Assembly (NCBI GenBank): GCA_937934295.1
Contig: CALHAI010000004.1
Coordinates: 124,001 to 188,000, forward strand
Length of the DNA stretch: 64,000 bases
Direction of reading: 5' to 3'
DNA from: an uncultured Blastocatellia bacterium
GTDB taxonomy: Bacteria; Acidobacteriota; Blastocatellia; HR10
The notes below the pieces were generated by a model that was given only the letters and a program-made list of their open reading frames with translations, was not told the origin of the DNA and made no database searches. Of the stretch, positions 33,682 to 43,117 are shown piece by piece. Numbering within the stretch: position 1 is the first letter of the stretch; every line of letters starts with the position of its first letter. The translations under genes and the position numbers were made by a program.

Positions 33682-35157
33682 ATGGGGAAGATGAGGAAAC
33701 CCATTACCTCAAATAGTTCGTCACGACTCGAAAAGGGGGTGCGTCTGACGATGCTTCACCGCTTACGAAAGGAAGTCGCAACGATCCTCTTTTTCGCCCT
33801 CAAATACTTCGTCCCCTTTGGCCCCTTTATCGTCAGTCTTTTCATGGTGAGTGCTCACCGGGCGCAATCACCACTCGTTCTCCGACAATCGTCTGAGCGC
33901 GTCTTCCGCGAAGCGGGCTTTGTACGATCTGCAGTCGCCTCACGAGATGGCCACTTTCTCTACGTCTTGATCGCTGGGAGAGGGAGCGTCACTGTCTATG
34001 AGGAAGGGCGTGATTTTTCCAGGGATATCCCAACCCTCTCGCTCTCACCAGATGCTCTGGCCGTCGACGCTCGAGGTCGGATCTACCTGGCGGATACGGA
34101 GGCAGACCAGATCGCGATTTTGGACCCGTTCGGACAACGACTTCGGACATTCCGCGTTCCTCGTCCGCTTTCTCTTGCGGTGCTCAGTGATGGGCGGATC
34201 GTCGTCGCGTCGCCGACCGAAGGAGCTTTGCTTCATCTCTATGATCCTGCAGGGCGCAGGTTCAGGAGCTTCGGAGCGCTTAAGCTTTTCGATGAGACGA
34301 ATCCGGTGCAAAATCGTTTCTTGGACAGAGGGCGAGTCCTCGTTGATGCTGCGGACAACATCTACTACGTGTTCGAGTTCGCTCCACATCCGACCGTTCA
34401 GAAGTTCTCCAAGGAAGGGGAGTTACTCTCGGAATTCGTCATCGAAGGCCAGGCGGTGGATCTTCAGGTCCAGATGGCTCGTCGGTTCCTGGCGGCGAAG
34501 GACCCTCGCCAAGTAGGAGGCGTGGTGACCATCGCGTCTGCGACGCTTGATCCCGTGACCGGCCATCTTTGGATCGGCGTGAACGGTTCATCCCGATCCG
34601 GGATCGTGTACGAATATAGTCCCGAAGGGGAGAAGCTTCGCGAATATGCCTTCGTCCTCAGACCGACCCTTGCTGTCCTCGTTGGTATGGAGGAGATCGT
34701 CGTGAGGAGTCCGTGGATTTACGTTTTCACCCCAGCGAAGGCGTATCGCTTCCATGTGGGTCGGGGATCCATTGGTGACTTCCGCGTCCTCGGGGAGGGA
34801 GATCGCTGTCCGATGGCGCAAGAGTGGCCTTCGTGTGAGACCAATTGTGGAACCCCGACATCGGAGGACGATAAAGATTGTAAGGCAGCTCTTCAAAGAC
34901 ACGTGGCGCCGACCATGCGCGTCATTCAAAACTACTGTACCATCACCACGACGTCTTGCTATGCGAGTGTGACGACATGTGATCCGGCCGATGGCAACCA
35001 GGTCTTTCATGCCATTGAGTTGGATTGCAACTCGAATGGGGCTATCCCCGCAAGAGGGGCCGAGCGAACGGCGTTCTCGGAGGCGCTCGTGGAGGACGCT
35101 GATTCGCTCGACTCCAAAACTCCCAACGCATCGTCGTTCACTCTGAGCGTTCTTTAG
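33682..35157 (+). CDS. Secreted NHL/six-bladed-propeller-like protein with Cys-rich C-terminus
   Basis: Up to 491 residues; starts at 33682 or at Met24 (33751), the latter giving a typical signal peptide with a hydrophobic core near residues 35-58. The middle (about 75-370) is a run of propeller-type repeats with strand pairs such as LSLSPDALAVDARGRIYLAD and LSLAVLSDGRIVVAS, as in NHL or SMP-30-like folds. The last 120 residues differ: eight Cys and many Thr/Ser/Asn with CETNCGTP, NYCTITTTSC and LDCNSNG. This suggests disulfide-stabilised extracellular structure. No enzyme motif is visible. Base composition is less GC-rich than the neighbours, which may reflect transfer. Confidence 0.6.
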   Translation: MGKMRKPITSNSSSRLEKGVRLTMLHRLRKEVATILFFALKYFVPFGPFIVSLFMVSAHRAQSPLVLRQSSERVFREAGFVRSAVASRDGHFLYVLIAGRGSVTVYEEGRDFSRDIPTLSLSPDALAVDARGRIYLADTEADQIAILDPFGQRLRTFRVPRPLSLAVLSDGRIVVASPTEGALLHLYDPAGRRFRSFGALKLFDETNPVQNRFLDRGRVLVDAADNIYYVFEFAPHPTVQKFSKEGELLSEFVIEGQAVDLQVQMARRFLAAKDPRQVGGVVTIASATLDPVTGHLWIGVNGSSRSGIVYEYSPEGEKLREYAFVLRPTLAVLVGMEEIVVRSPWIYVFTPAKAYRFHVGRGSIGDFRVLGEGDRCPMAQEWPSCETNCGTPTSEDDKDCKAALQRHVAPTMRVIQNYCTITTTSCYASVTTCDPADGNQVFHAIELDCNSNGAIPARGAERTAFSEALVEDADSLDSKTPNASSFTLSVL

Positions 35158-35304
35158 AGCATTCTCTCGGCATCGAACGAGTGTCCAGCACCCGCATGCG
35201 GGATCGGCGCTTGCATGAGCTGGCGCTCAAGAGTCCCGCCACTCAAGCTCGGAGAGCAGGGGAGACATCCGTGCGCGTGTGGACGTCGTATCCTGAGGCA
35301 TGCG

Positions 35305-35333
35305 TTGGAGGACGTTGTGGAGTCGGATATAAT
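35305..35333 (+). promoter_or_regulatory. Sigma-70 promoter for the phosphatase-like gene
   Basis: TTGGAG (35305-35310), 17 bp, TATAAT (35328-35333). The start codon follows 10 bp after the -10 box, so the transcript would be nearly leaderless; no ribosome site fits upstream of the ATG. Confidence 0.6.
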
Positions 35334-35342
35334 CAAACGCTT

Positions 35343-35693
35343 ATGAAGCGGCGGGTGCTCTTCGTCTGCACGGCGAATCAGAATCGCTCACCGACGGCTG
35401 AAGCGCTGCTGGCGCGAAGTCAACGATATGAGGCGCGTTCGGCGGGAGTATCGCCGCTGGCCACGCGTCCGGTGACGCGCGATCTTGTGGAGTGGGCCGA
35501 TCTCATCTTCGTGATGGATGAGCGATATGATCGTCATCGGACGCAACTTCTCGAGCTCTTCCCCGATGTCGAGGGGCTCGCCGAGAAGATCATCGTCCTG
35601 AATATCCCGGACATCTACGAGCGAGATGCGCCGGAGTTGATCGCCCTCCTTCGGCAAAGACTTCCGCGATGGCTGCCGGACCTGGATGTCTGA
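35343..35693 (+). CDS. Low-molecular-weight phosphotyrosine-phosphatase-like protein
   Basis: A 116-residue protein with the P-loop at its N-terminus, VLFVCTANQNRSPTAEALL, matching Cys-x5-Arg-Ser of the LMW-PTP fold, and a later ADLIFVMDERYDRH where the family places its general acid (DP in classic members, absent here). It is shorter than standard LMW-PTPs and belongs to the compact group seen in many bacteria. It overlaps the glycosyltransferase gene by 8 bp, pointing to one mRNA and a possible envelope-polysaccharide context. The promoter is immediately upstream with a very short leader. Confidence 0.8.
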   Translation: MKRRVLFVCTANQNRSPTAEALLARSQRYEARSAGVSPLATRPVTRDLVEWADLIFVMDERYDRHRTQLLELFPDVEGLAEKIIVLNIPDIYERDAPELIALLRQRLPRWLPDLDV

Positions 35694-36714
35694 CCGCCCT
35701 TATCCCGATGTAAGCGTTATCATCCCGACGTGGAACGGGCGGCATCTGCTCGAACGATTTCTCCCTTCAGTCGTGGACGCGGCGCGCGTGTATCAGCGAG
35801 AGGGGGGAGCGCGCGTCGAAGTCGTGATCGTGGACGATGGGAGTGAGGATGGAACGTCGGAATGGATCGGGGCGAACGCGCCGTCGTTTGTCGAGGTCAT
35901 CGTGAAGTCGGGGCCGGAGGGGTTCGCGCCGACGGCGAACGTGGGATTTCGTCGCGCGCGGTTCCCGGTGATCTTCCTCCTCAACAATGATGTGGCTGTG
36001 GAGCGGGATGTCCTCTTGCATCTCGCGCCGCACTTCTTCGATCCGACCGTTTTCGCCGTGACCTGTCGAGCGCTTGATCCGCGCACGCGAAGGTTGGCCA
36101 GTGGAGGGAAGCTCGGCCGGTTTCGGCGCGGATTCTGGCGAGTCCACAAGGACTATGACGTTGTGCGCGAGGAGGGAGAGCGCACGGTTGGCGTTCGGTC
36201 ATCGGGATCTTTCGGCGCGTGGCCCTCGCTTTTGGCCAGCGGGGGGTTCTCAGCCTTCGATGCGGAGAAAGTGCGGCAGCTCGGGGGATTCGATGAGCGG
36301 TTGCGGCCGTTCTATTGGGAGGATGTGGACCTGAGCCTGAGGGCATGGCGACGCGGATGGCAGATCCGATACGAACCGCGCGCCGTCGTGTATCACGAGG
36401 CGAGTCGGACGATCGAGCCTCGCTTCTCGCAGTTTTTCATTCGGCGGGCGAGCGAGCGGAATCGGTTGCTCGTTCACTGGAAGAACCTCGACGAATGGGA
36501 TTGGCTGCTGGAGCACGTGGTGATCGTCGCCGCGCTCGCTCTGACGATCCCGATTCGATGGGACTGGGCCTTTGGAGCAGCGCTTGTGGAAGCGCTTCGG
36601 GAATTACCGGCCGTATGGCGGGATCGGCGTCGGGAGCGGAGCACGCGGCGATGGCGTGGGCGCGACATAGAGCGTCTCTTTCACCCGTTTGACGTCTTCG
36701 CCCGCGGCGGCTAG
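35686..36714 (+). CDS. Family 2 glycosyltransferase (rhamnosyltransferase-like)
   Basis: The 342-residue protein has a GT-A fold: [18 protein letters not shown], the nucleotide-binding [27 protein letters not shown] with the DxD-equivalent NND, and the acceptor/catalytic [25 protein letters not shown] (ED motif). The region after residue 270 holds a short hydrophobic helix ([11 protein letters not shown]) that may touch the membrane. The donor is not determinable; the WEDVDLSLR form is common in rhamnosyl- and related transferases for surface glycans. Confidence 0.88.
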   Translation: MSDRPYPDVSVIIPTWNGRHLLERFLPSVVDAARVYQREGGARVEVVIVDDGSEDGTSEWIGANAPSFVEVIVKSGPEGFAPTANVGFRRARFPVIFLLNNDVAVERDVLLHLAPHFFDPTVFAVTCRALDPRTRRLASGGKLGRFRRGFWRVHKDYDVVREEGERTVGVRSSGSFGAWPSLLASGGFSAFDAEKVRQLGGFDERLRPFYWEDVDLSLRAWRRGWQIRYEPRAVVYHEASRTIEPRFSQFFIRRASERNRLLVHWKNLDEWDWLLEHVVIVAALALTIPIRWDWAFGAALVEALRELPAVWRDRRRERSTRRWRGRDIERLFHPFDVFARGG

Positions 36715-36821
36715 GCGTTCTCCGTGCTCCTGCCGTACAATACATGGTCGCCGGTCAGAAGCTTGCATCTCGCAGCGGGGCAGCACTTGGTTGGAGCCTC
36801 ATGGGTATGTGGGAGGGCGCA

Positions 36822-37814
36822 ATGGAAGAGAAGGAGCAACTCCAGCAGGAACTGGTTGAGTTGGAGAAGCGGCTGGAGGACCTGTCACAGCGGGCGATGA
36901 CGCGGGAAGAGCAGGAGGAGCTGGTGGCGCTCAAGCAGCGCGTTGAACGGCTGCGCGAGCAGGTCGTGCGCCCGGTGACGGCAATGGATCGGGTGAAGCT
37001 CGCGCGCCATCCCGATCGCCCGTACACGCTCGATTTCGTCTCTTGGATCTTCGAGGACTTCATCGAAATTCACGGCGATCGGCGCTTCGCCGATGATCCG
37101 GCGATCGTCTGCGGACTGGCGCGATTTCACGGGGAGCCGGTGCTGGTCGTTGGCCATCAGAAAGGCCATGATTTCAAGCAACGACAGTTTCGCAATTTTG
37201 GGATGCCGAAGCCCGAGGGGTATCGCAAGGCCCTTCGGGCGATGAAACTGGCCGAGAAGTTCCATCGGCCGATCTTCTCTTTTGTGGATACGCCGGGCGC
37301 GTATCCGGGAGTGGATGCCGAGGAGCGCGGGCAGGCCGAAGCGATCGCCAACAATCTTCGTGAGATGGCGCGCTTGCGCGTTCCCATCGTCGTGACGATC
37401 ACGGGAGAGGGGGGATCGGGCGGCGCGCTCGCCATCGCCGTAGGCGACATCATCCTCATGTTGGAGAATGCGATCTATTCGGTGATCTCGCCCGAGGGAT
37501 GTGCGGCCATTCTCTGGAAGGACGCCAGCAAGGCCGATTTCGCGGCCGAGGCGCTCAGGCTCACGGCGCCGGACCTCCTCGAGCTGGGGGTCATTGATCG
37601 AATCGTGCCCGAACCGCCCGGGGGCGCGCACACGAATCCACGGCAGATGGCGGAGATCCTCGATCGGTTCCTCATGGAGGCTCTGGCGGAAGTGCGGGAT
37701 CTGCCGATCGAGGAGCTCGTGGATCGGCGATATCGGAAGTTCCGGGCCATGGGGCAGTACCTGGAGCTGAGTGAGGAGCAATGGCGTGCTCTCCTCAGTG
37801 GGAGTGCGGGATGA
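36822..37814 (+). CDS. accA: Acetyl-CoA carboxylase carboxyltransferase subunit alpha AccA
   Basis: AccA and AccD transfer carboxyl from biotin to acetyl-CoA to start fatty-acid synthesis. The start at 36822 follows GGAGGG and gives 330 residues. The N-terminal coiled-coil helix ([20 protein letters not shown]) is typical, followed by [52 protein letters not shown] and [15 protein letters not shown]. The stop lies 4 bp from the stop of the converging pncB gene. accD is not in the window. Confidence 0.96.
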   Translation: MEEKEQLQQELVELEKRLEDLSQRAMTREEQEELVALKQRVERLREQVVRPVTAMDRVKLARHPDRPYTLDFVSWIFEDFIEIHGDRRFADDPAIVCGLARFHGEPVLVVGHQKGHDFKQRQFRNFGMPKPEGYRKALRAMKLAEKFHRPIFSFVDTPGAYPGVDAEERGQAEAIANNLREMARLRVPIVVTITGEGGSGGALAIAVGDIILMLENAIYSVISPEGCAAILWKDASKADFAAEALRLTAPDLLELGVIDRIVPEPPGGAHTNPRQMAEILDRFLMEALAEVRDLPIEELVDRRYRKFRAMGQYLELSEEQWRALLSGSAG

Positions 37815-37818
37815 AGGC

Positions 37819-39168
37819 TCACACACCCTGGAGCTCCGTGATAACCTGTTGTCGCAATTCTTCGAGGCGTTCGCTCCGAGAGACGGGATATTCGGCCGCG
37901 CCCTTCAGACGGCGATATGCCTCGGGCAATCGGCGCACGTTCTCCGCTGCGCGCTCTCGAATCTCCTCAAGTGTGGGCAAAGATGTGACGAGGCGGCCTC
38001 CGCGCATGATCTCCTCAAGCAGTGGAAAAGCATCGGGAGGCGGAGGTTCATCGGCCAAGGCGATGACGTCGGAGAGGAAGCAGCCCTCGGCGTCCGTTCT
38101 CCGCCAGACCTGCTTGCGGCCCGGATAGGTCGCTTTCTCCGTGCTCAGTTTGATCTTGTAGAGGATGCGACCGTCCACCTCTTCTTCCACGAGTTTATAG
38201 ACGCCGCCGAGGGTCGGGGCATCGTAGGAGGTGGAGAGCTGCGTGCCGACGCCAAAGATGTCGATGGGGGCTCCGTGTTCAAGGAGCTCGGCGATCTTGT
38301 ATTCGTCCAAATCGCCGCTGGCGATGATCTTAGTCTCGGTCATGCCGGCCTCGTCCAGGATCGCGCGCACCTGTTTGCTCAACGTCGCGAGGTCTCCGCT
38401 GTCCAGTCGCACACCGCGGACGACCGGGCCAAGAGCGGTCGCCTTGCGTGCCCCCTGAAGCGTGTCGTAGGTGTCAATGAGGAGGATCGTTGTTTCGGGA
38501 AAGACACGGAGATAAGCGCGGAACGCATCCAACTCGTCTGGGAAGGCCATGTTCCATGAATGGGCGGCTGTTCCGTAGATGGGGATACCAAAGAGGTACC
38601 CGGCCTCGACGTTGGACGTTCCGATGCAGCCTCCGATGTAAGCCGCGCGAGCGGCGTAGAGCGCGGCTTCCATGCCGTGCGCGCGGCGTGCGCCAAACTC
38701 GATGATGGCGCGTCCTCGGGCAGCATCCACGATGCGAGCCGCCTTGCTCGCGATGGCGCTCTCGAAGTTGAGGTACGCGAGCACGTAGGTCTCTAAGATC
38801 TGGGCTTCAATGATCGGCGCCGTGATCCGTAGGATCGGCTCGTTCGGAAAGAAGATCGTCCCTTCGGGCATGGCCCAGACGTCGCCGCGAAATCGAAATT
38901 CGCTCAGATAGTCGAAGAAGGCATCCGAGGCGTGTCGGAAGACCGGCAGACGGCGGAGGAATTCCAGATCGCGGTAGGAGAATCGCAGTTCGAGCAGATA
39001 TTCGATGACCTGCGCGAGTCCGGCCGCGACCAGATAACTCCGGTTCGGCGGCATCCATCGCACGAACACTTCGAACGTGGCAGGATGGTTCATCTGATTC
39101 TCGAAATAGGCCGCCGCCATCGTCAGTTCATAAAGGTCGGTCGCTAGCGCATAGGATCGTTCTCGCAT
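37819..39168 (-). CDS. pncB: Nicotinate phosphoribosyltransferase PncB
   Basis: This enzyme joins nicotinate and PRPP in NAD salvage. From the ATG at 39168 (GAGGG upstream) it has 449 residues and begins ALATDLYELTMAAAYFENQM. Other markers are FPNEPILRITAPIIEAQILET, FGARRAHGMEAAL with the phosphorylatable His, GTSNVEAGYLFGIPIYGTAAHSW, LIDTYDTLQGARKA, VRLDSGDL and FGVGTQLSTSYDAP. Length and order are those of the short bacterial form. Confidence 0.95.
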   Translation of the reverse strand: MRERSYALATDLYELTMAAAYFENQMNHPATFEVFVRWMPPNRSYLVAAGLAQVIEYLLELRFSYRDLEFLRRLPVFRHASDAFFDYLSEFRFRGDVWAMPEGTIFFPNEPILRITAPIIEAQILETYVLAYLNFESAIASKAARIVDAARGRAIIEFGARRAHGMEAALYAARAAYIGGCIGTSNVEAGYLFGIPIYGTAAHSWNMAFPDELDAFRAYLRVFPETTILLIDTYDTLQGARKATALGPVVRGVRLDSGDLATLSKQVRAILDEAGMTETKIIASGDLDEYKIAELLEHGAPIDIFGVGTQLSTSYDAPTLGGVYKLVEEEVDGRILYKIKLSTEKATYPGRKQVWRRTDAEGCFLSDVIALADEPPPPDAFPLLEEIMRGGRLVTSLPTLEEIRERAAENVRRLPEAYRRLKGAAEYPVSRSERLEELRQQVITELQGV

Positions 39169-39369
39169 CCGGAATCCCTCACCGGAGTTTCGCCAGAGAA
39201 ATGTAGCCCAACCCTCCGGTCGCGTCAATTCGAGCGCGCGATCCGCGCTTCGTTCGCGTCAGGGGGAGACATTGAGAATCGCGCGTTAACACCATGCCGG
39301 GAGGTGATACCGATGGTTTCATTGTGCGGTGGGGGATGGCGTGCCATACTCTTCAACTCGGAGGCAGCG

Positions 39370-39687
39370 ATGAAAGAGGAGCTGTTCGAAGAATTGGCGC
39401 GCGTCTCGGCTCGTGTTGAAGTCGGTGTGGTTCTCGAAGACCTCGCGTTTTTGGACGCCGATGCCCCCTGGTGGCCCGCTGATGTGCGACGTCACGTCTT
39501 GGCCGATGGGCTTTATCGGCGGCGATTCTTTGACGATCTCGATGCGTGTCGCGCGATGGCTGATCTTTGGATTCGGCTGAAGGACTATTTCGGCCTCTTG
39601 CATCCGTATTTCGTCCGTCTGCTCGTTCATGAACTGAAGCATTACTGTGAAGCGAAGGAGGCATCTTCTCCGGCGCCGGTTGAGTGA
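39370..39687 (+). CDS. Small conserved-looking protein of unknown function
   Basis: A 105-residue product from the ATG at 39370, chosen because GGAGG lies 6-10 bases upstream; the frame runs to 39304 without a better start. It is soluble, acidic at the N-terminus (KEELFEELARVS) and contains two helical stretches rich in aromatic residues (ADAPWWPADVRRHVLADG and LWIRLKDYFGLLHPYFVRLLVHELKHY). No family is recognised. It stands between the divergent pncB and the converging peptidase gene. Confidence 0.55.
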   Translation: MKEELFEELARVSARVEVGVVLEDLAFLDADAPWWPADVRRHVLADGLYRRRFFDDLDACRAMADLWIRLKDYFGLLHPYFVRLLVHELKHYCEAKEASSPAPVE

Positions 39688-39742
39688 AGAGGGGCGATGG
39701 GGAAGATGACTCCCACCGCCCCGGGGGATGGGGGCTGCCTCA

Positions 39743-41299
39743 TCAGCGCGTGAGCGTCCAGCTCACGCGGGAAGAGAGAAGCCCTGTTGGGTCCCGACGG
39801 ACGAATGGGGTACGATCAGTGACGACCACCGTGATCGTGTGCTGACCCGGTGCAAGCGTCCCCAATGGAAGAGGGAGGCTCGCTTCATGATGGTCAAGGG
39901 GGAGGCCATTGACGAACCATTCTATTCGCAGCGTCCCGGGCGAAGGCTGCAAAGGGACCACGTGGAAGAGGAGCGTATCCCCTGAGACCGCCTCGATGGC
40001 TGCCAGCGGGGGGCTGACGGCCTCGATCGGGCGAATGTAGAAATAGAGGCGGAGCACATGCTGCTCCAGACAGACGGGGCAAAACGGCTGGCCGAGCGCC
40101 CGCATCTTGCACGTGCGGGTGGGGCGAAACACGCCGCGCGAGACGCCGAATCCGCCCTCGAATATTCCCACGCCCGAGTAAGACTCAGGCGTGGGTGCGG
40201 GAATGGCTTCCTCGATCCAGTAATCCCACTTCCCCACTTGCCGGAGGCCCTCGCGGGTGCGTTCGAGCGTGACGTTCGCTTTCGTCGGTTCGCGCAAGGG
40301 CGGAGCCGATGGGCCATCGCTCTCATCGGCTAGGAATGCGAAGGAATGACCCAACTCATGCAGCAGCAGCTCCGGTCCTCGCGCGTGCGTCGTGACGACT
40401 GAGATGTTCTTCAGAGGTCCGGAGGAACCTCCGAGATCTCGTTCGTTCACCAGGACGACGATGAGATCGGCTTCGGGCACGAGAGCGGCCGCGCGGTAGA
40501 TCTTGTACTCGCTCTCCACGGGAGCGTAAACGGCGTTCGGCACGCCTTCGAAGTCGAACGTCATATCCAGCGCCGTATCACGATAGAGCCCGAGGCTCGG
40601 CCGATCAATGCCCGAATCTCGGGAGATCACGTTGACCTTGTGGATGTTGATGGCGTGGCGGTAGGCCGCATAGGGCTGGGTCTGGAGCAAATGATCGGCG
40701 AACGCGCGAATGTCTCGGTCGAACTTCTCCATCTCCGTCACGCGGTAGCCATCCCCCAGGAAGACGATGTCCAGACGATTGCTCGACGGTCCCGTGCGGA
40801 GCACTGTCTGCGTTGTATAGTTCGGCAGCGCGCTGAGTGCGTCGAGCGCCTCTATCGGTGTATCCAGAGGGAGCGTGACCGTGGGGAAGTCGTCGCCTGA
40901 GATGCGAAGTCGAACCGCCCCTTCCGCATATGGCACTCGGAGCGAGAAGATCGTCTCCGGCAGAAGAAGCGTCTCGCTGTGAAGAGCCCCCTCTTCATTG
41001 ACGTGGTCCACATGAATGAGGCGCGGATCATCGAATTGACCGGCGAAAAGGGCCCCTCCGTCCTCGGTTTCCAGAACGAACCGAAAGGTCCTCGACAAAG
41101 ATGTGGGGAGCGCCCGCGGGAGCGCCGACTGCGAGCGGATCTGGCTCCCGATGAGTTGGAATCGTGCTCCGTCGTAATGCACCCAGAGGAGTTGCCACGT
41201 CGGTGGGGATGATGGAGGGCGGGCGTCAGCGGTCTCTGGAATGTACCACAAGGCACATCCGATGCTGACGACAAGCGCCGTGATTCTCTTCACCCCCAT
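39743..41299 (-). CDS. Secreted M64-family (IgA-peptidase-like) zinc metallopeptidase
   Basis: A 518-residue protein with an N-terminal signal segment (about 5-26). The zincin site is His314-Glu315-x2-His318 in LLLHELGHSFAFLADE, with the downstream Asp/Glu typical of M64 peptidases, and before it the conserved RLDIVFLGDGYRVTEM and INIHKVNVISRDSG. Residues about 30-150 form a beta-rich N-domain found in this family. A CxxC pair (CPVCLEQH) follows the catalytic part, and the last 100 residues look like an immunoglobulin-type fold. The gene carries a sigma-54 promoter and lies beside a sigma-54 activator gene. Confidence 0.85.
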   Translation of the reverse strand: MGVKRITALVVSIGCALWYIPETADARPPSSPPTWQLLWVHYDGARFQLIGSQIRSQSALPRALPTSLSRTFRFVLETEDGGALFAGQFDDPRLIHVDHVNEEGALHSETLLLPETIFSLRVPYAEGAVRLRISGDDFPTVTLPLDTPIEALDALSALPNYTTQTVLRTGPSSNRLDIVFLGDGYRVTEMEKFDRDIRAFADHLLQTQPYAAYRHAINIHKVNVISRDSGIDRPSLGLYRDTALDMTFDFEGVPNAVYAPVESEYKIYRAAALVPEADLIVVLVNERDLGGSSGPLKNISVVTTHARGPELLLHELGHSFAFLADESDGPSAPPLREPTKANVTLERTREGLRQVGKWDYWIEEAIPAPTPESYSGVGIFEGGFGVSRGVFRPTRTCKMRALGQPFCPVCLEQHVLRLYFYIRPIEAVSPPLAAIEAVSGDTLLFHVVPLQPSPGTLRIEWFVNGLPLDHHEASLPLPLGTLAPGQHTITVVVTDRTPFVRRDPTGLLSSRVSWTLTR

Positions 41300-41325
41300 C
41301 TGCTATCCTCCGCCAAGATGGCGGA

Positions 41326-41340
41326 GCAATCGGCGTGCCA
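41326..41340 (-). promoter_or_regulatory. Sigma-54 (-24/-12) promoter for the M64 peptidase gene
   Basis: On the minus strand TTGGCACG-CCGA-TTGCT matches the RpoN consensus TGGCACG-N4-TTGCW without mismatch in the core. The start of transcription would be near 41315, and the ATG at 41299 follows GGAGG. Between them lies the perfect palindrome CTCCGCCA-AGA-TGGCGGAG (41308-41326). Confidence 0.75.
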
Positions 41341-41572
41341 AAGCGGTGCGTCTGGAGTGGCGGGCGCTTTGCATCGTCACGGTGTGGTCAAATCATCCTC
41401 TACCCAAAGATTTCCCAAAAGGTGAGCCGCAACCGGAGGTGGACTTCGCGAAGCCCGCTCGATCCCCAACGTTTCATGCTTCCTCGGATCGTTTCAGGGA
41501 TGAAACCTTTCGCCTCGTGAGGAACGCCCGTAAGGGGGGACGGAGGCGATCTCTTGTGTGCGAAATCACCCG

Positions 41573-42958
41573 TTACGAGGAGGTTCCCTCGGTCGGGTCC
41601 GATTGGGGGACGAATCGTTTGGCGAGCCCGTACTTTTTCATCTTTCGCCAGAGGGTAACGCGGCTCATGCCAAGGTCGCGGGCCGTGCGTTCAAGGTGGC
41701 CTTCATTGCGCTGGATCGCCTGAAGGATGAGATCGCGCTCAACGTGGTTCAGGACAGTCTCGAGCTCGCGCTCTTCTGGGGCCGGAGCCGCGATGCGCAC
41801 ATGAGCGGGGAGATCGGCTAGGGTGATCCATTGGCCGGAGGAGAGGGCGACGGCTTGTTCGATGAGGTGGCGCAGTTCGCGCACGTTTCCAGGGAAGGCG
41901 TAACTGATCAACGCGGCCATGGCTGCTTCGCTGAAGCCCAGAATCGCCTTTTGATCCCGTTGGCAGAACCGGCGGAGGAAGTGATGGGCCAGCAGGGGGA
42001 TATCCTCGCGCCGGGCGCGCAGCGGTGGGAGATGAATGGTGACGACGTTAAGCCGGTAGTAGAGGTCTTCGCGGAACTCGCCGCGCCGGAGTGCATCTTG
42101 CAAGTCTCGATTCGTTGCGGCGATGATCCGCACGTCCACGGGGGTCTCGCGGTTCTCCCCGAGGCGGCGAATGGTCTTGTTTTCGAGCACGTGCAAGAGC
42201 TTGGCTTGAACCGAGAGCGGGATCGAGCCGATCTCATCGAGGAAGAACGTTCCGCCCGTCGCCTCTTCGATCAAGCCCTTTCGGCTCGCGACGGCCCCGG
42301 TGAACGCCCCCTTGACGTGTCCGAAGAGTTCGCTCTCCAAGAGCTGTTCCGGCAAGGCCGCGCAATTGACCGAGATGAACGATCGTGAAGCGCGACGGCT
42401 CAGAAGGTGGATCGCGCGAGCGATCACGTCCTTGCCCGTTCCGGTCTCGCCGGTGAGCAAGACGGTGGCGTCAGTCGGAGCGACGCGCCGCACTTTCTCC
42501 AGGACTTGAAGGAACGGCGGGCTCTGACCAACGAGATTCTCGATCCCAAAGTGGTGGAACAACTCTTCGCGCAACCATCGGTTCTCGCGTTGCAGGCGCT
42601 TTCGCTCCAGGACATGCGCGACGCGCAGGCGAAGTTCGTCTACCGGGAGAGGTTTGGTGATGTAGTCGCAGGCGCCGAGCTTCATGGCCTGCACGGCCGT
42701 CTCGATCGTCCCGTAGGCCGTCATCATGAGGACCTCTGTCCCTGGGGAGATCTCCTTGATGGCGCGCAGCAGGTCCATGCCCGAGAGCGGAGTCATCAGG
42801 AGATCGGTGATGACGAGGTCGAAGATCTCCTCGCGCACTTGGTCCAAAGCTTCTGGGACATTAGCCGCTGTGTGGATCTCGTACTCCTCGTCGGCGAGCG
42901 CCTGCTGGATGAACGTCCTCACACTCGCCTCGTCATCCACGATGAGGATCTTGAACAT
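41573..42958 (-). CDS. Sigma-54-dependent NtrC-family response regulator
   Basis: The 461-residue activator has a receiver domain (Asp10, Asp11; phospho-acceptor in [10 protein letters not shown]; switch Lys in [10 protein letters not shown]), a central AAA domain (about 140-375) with Walker A GETGTGKD, the sigma-54 contact loop GAFTGA, and Walker [11 protein letters not shown], and a Fis-type helix-turn-helix at the C-terminus ([24 protein letters not shown]). The start has GGGGAG 5 bases upstream. No sensor kinase is adjacent. The peptidase gene downstream on the same strand has the only clear RpoN promoter I found, so it is the obvious candidate target. Confidence 0.95.
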   Translation of the reverse strand: MFKILIVDDEASVRTFIQQALADEEYEIHTAANVPEALDQVREEIFDLVITDLLMTPLSGMDLLRAIKEISPGTEVLMMTAYGTIETAVQAMKLGACDYITKPLPVDELRLRVAHVLERKRLQRENRWLREELFHHFGIENLVGQSPPFLQVLEKVRRVAPTDATVLLTGETGTGKDVIARAIHLLSRRASRSFISVNCAALPEQLLESELFGHVKGAFTGAVASRKGLIEEATGGTFFLDEIGSIPLSVQAKLLHVLENKTIRRLGENRETPVDVRIIAATNRDLQDALRRGEFREDLYYRLNVVTIHLPPLRARREDIPLLAHHFLRRFCQRDQKAILGFSEAAMAALISYAFPGNVRELRHLIEQAVALSSGQWITLADLPAHVRIAAPAPEERELETVLNHVERDLILQAIQRNEGHLERTARDLGMSRVTLWRKMKKYGLAKRFVPQSDPTEGTSS

Positions 42959-43064
42959 CGCTTCTCCCCAATCCCCGATGTGCCGCGCAGGACATTCCTG
43001 AGGGGCGAATTATAGAGGAATGCGAGCGGGAGAGGAAGGGGCGAGGGGTGAGATCGCGAGGTCT

Positions 43065-43094
43065 TTGCTCCGGCTTGAGGGATCGGACTATAAT
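43065..43094 (+). promoter_or_regulatory. Sigma-70 promoter for uvrB
   Basis: TTGCTC (43065-43070), 18 bp, TATAAT (43089-43094), 23 bp before the start codon. No LexA box was recognised here. Confidence 0.55.
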
Positions 43095-43117
43095 TCACCC
43101 TTTGGTGAAGGCGCGCT

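Noticed and set aside
37814-37819. Terminator between accA and pncB
   Set aside because: The converging stops are 4 bp apart and no hairpin fits between or just past them.
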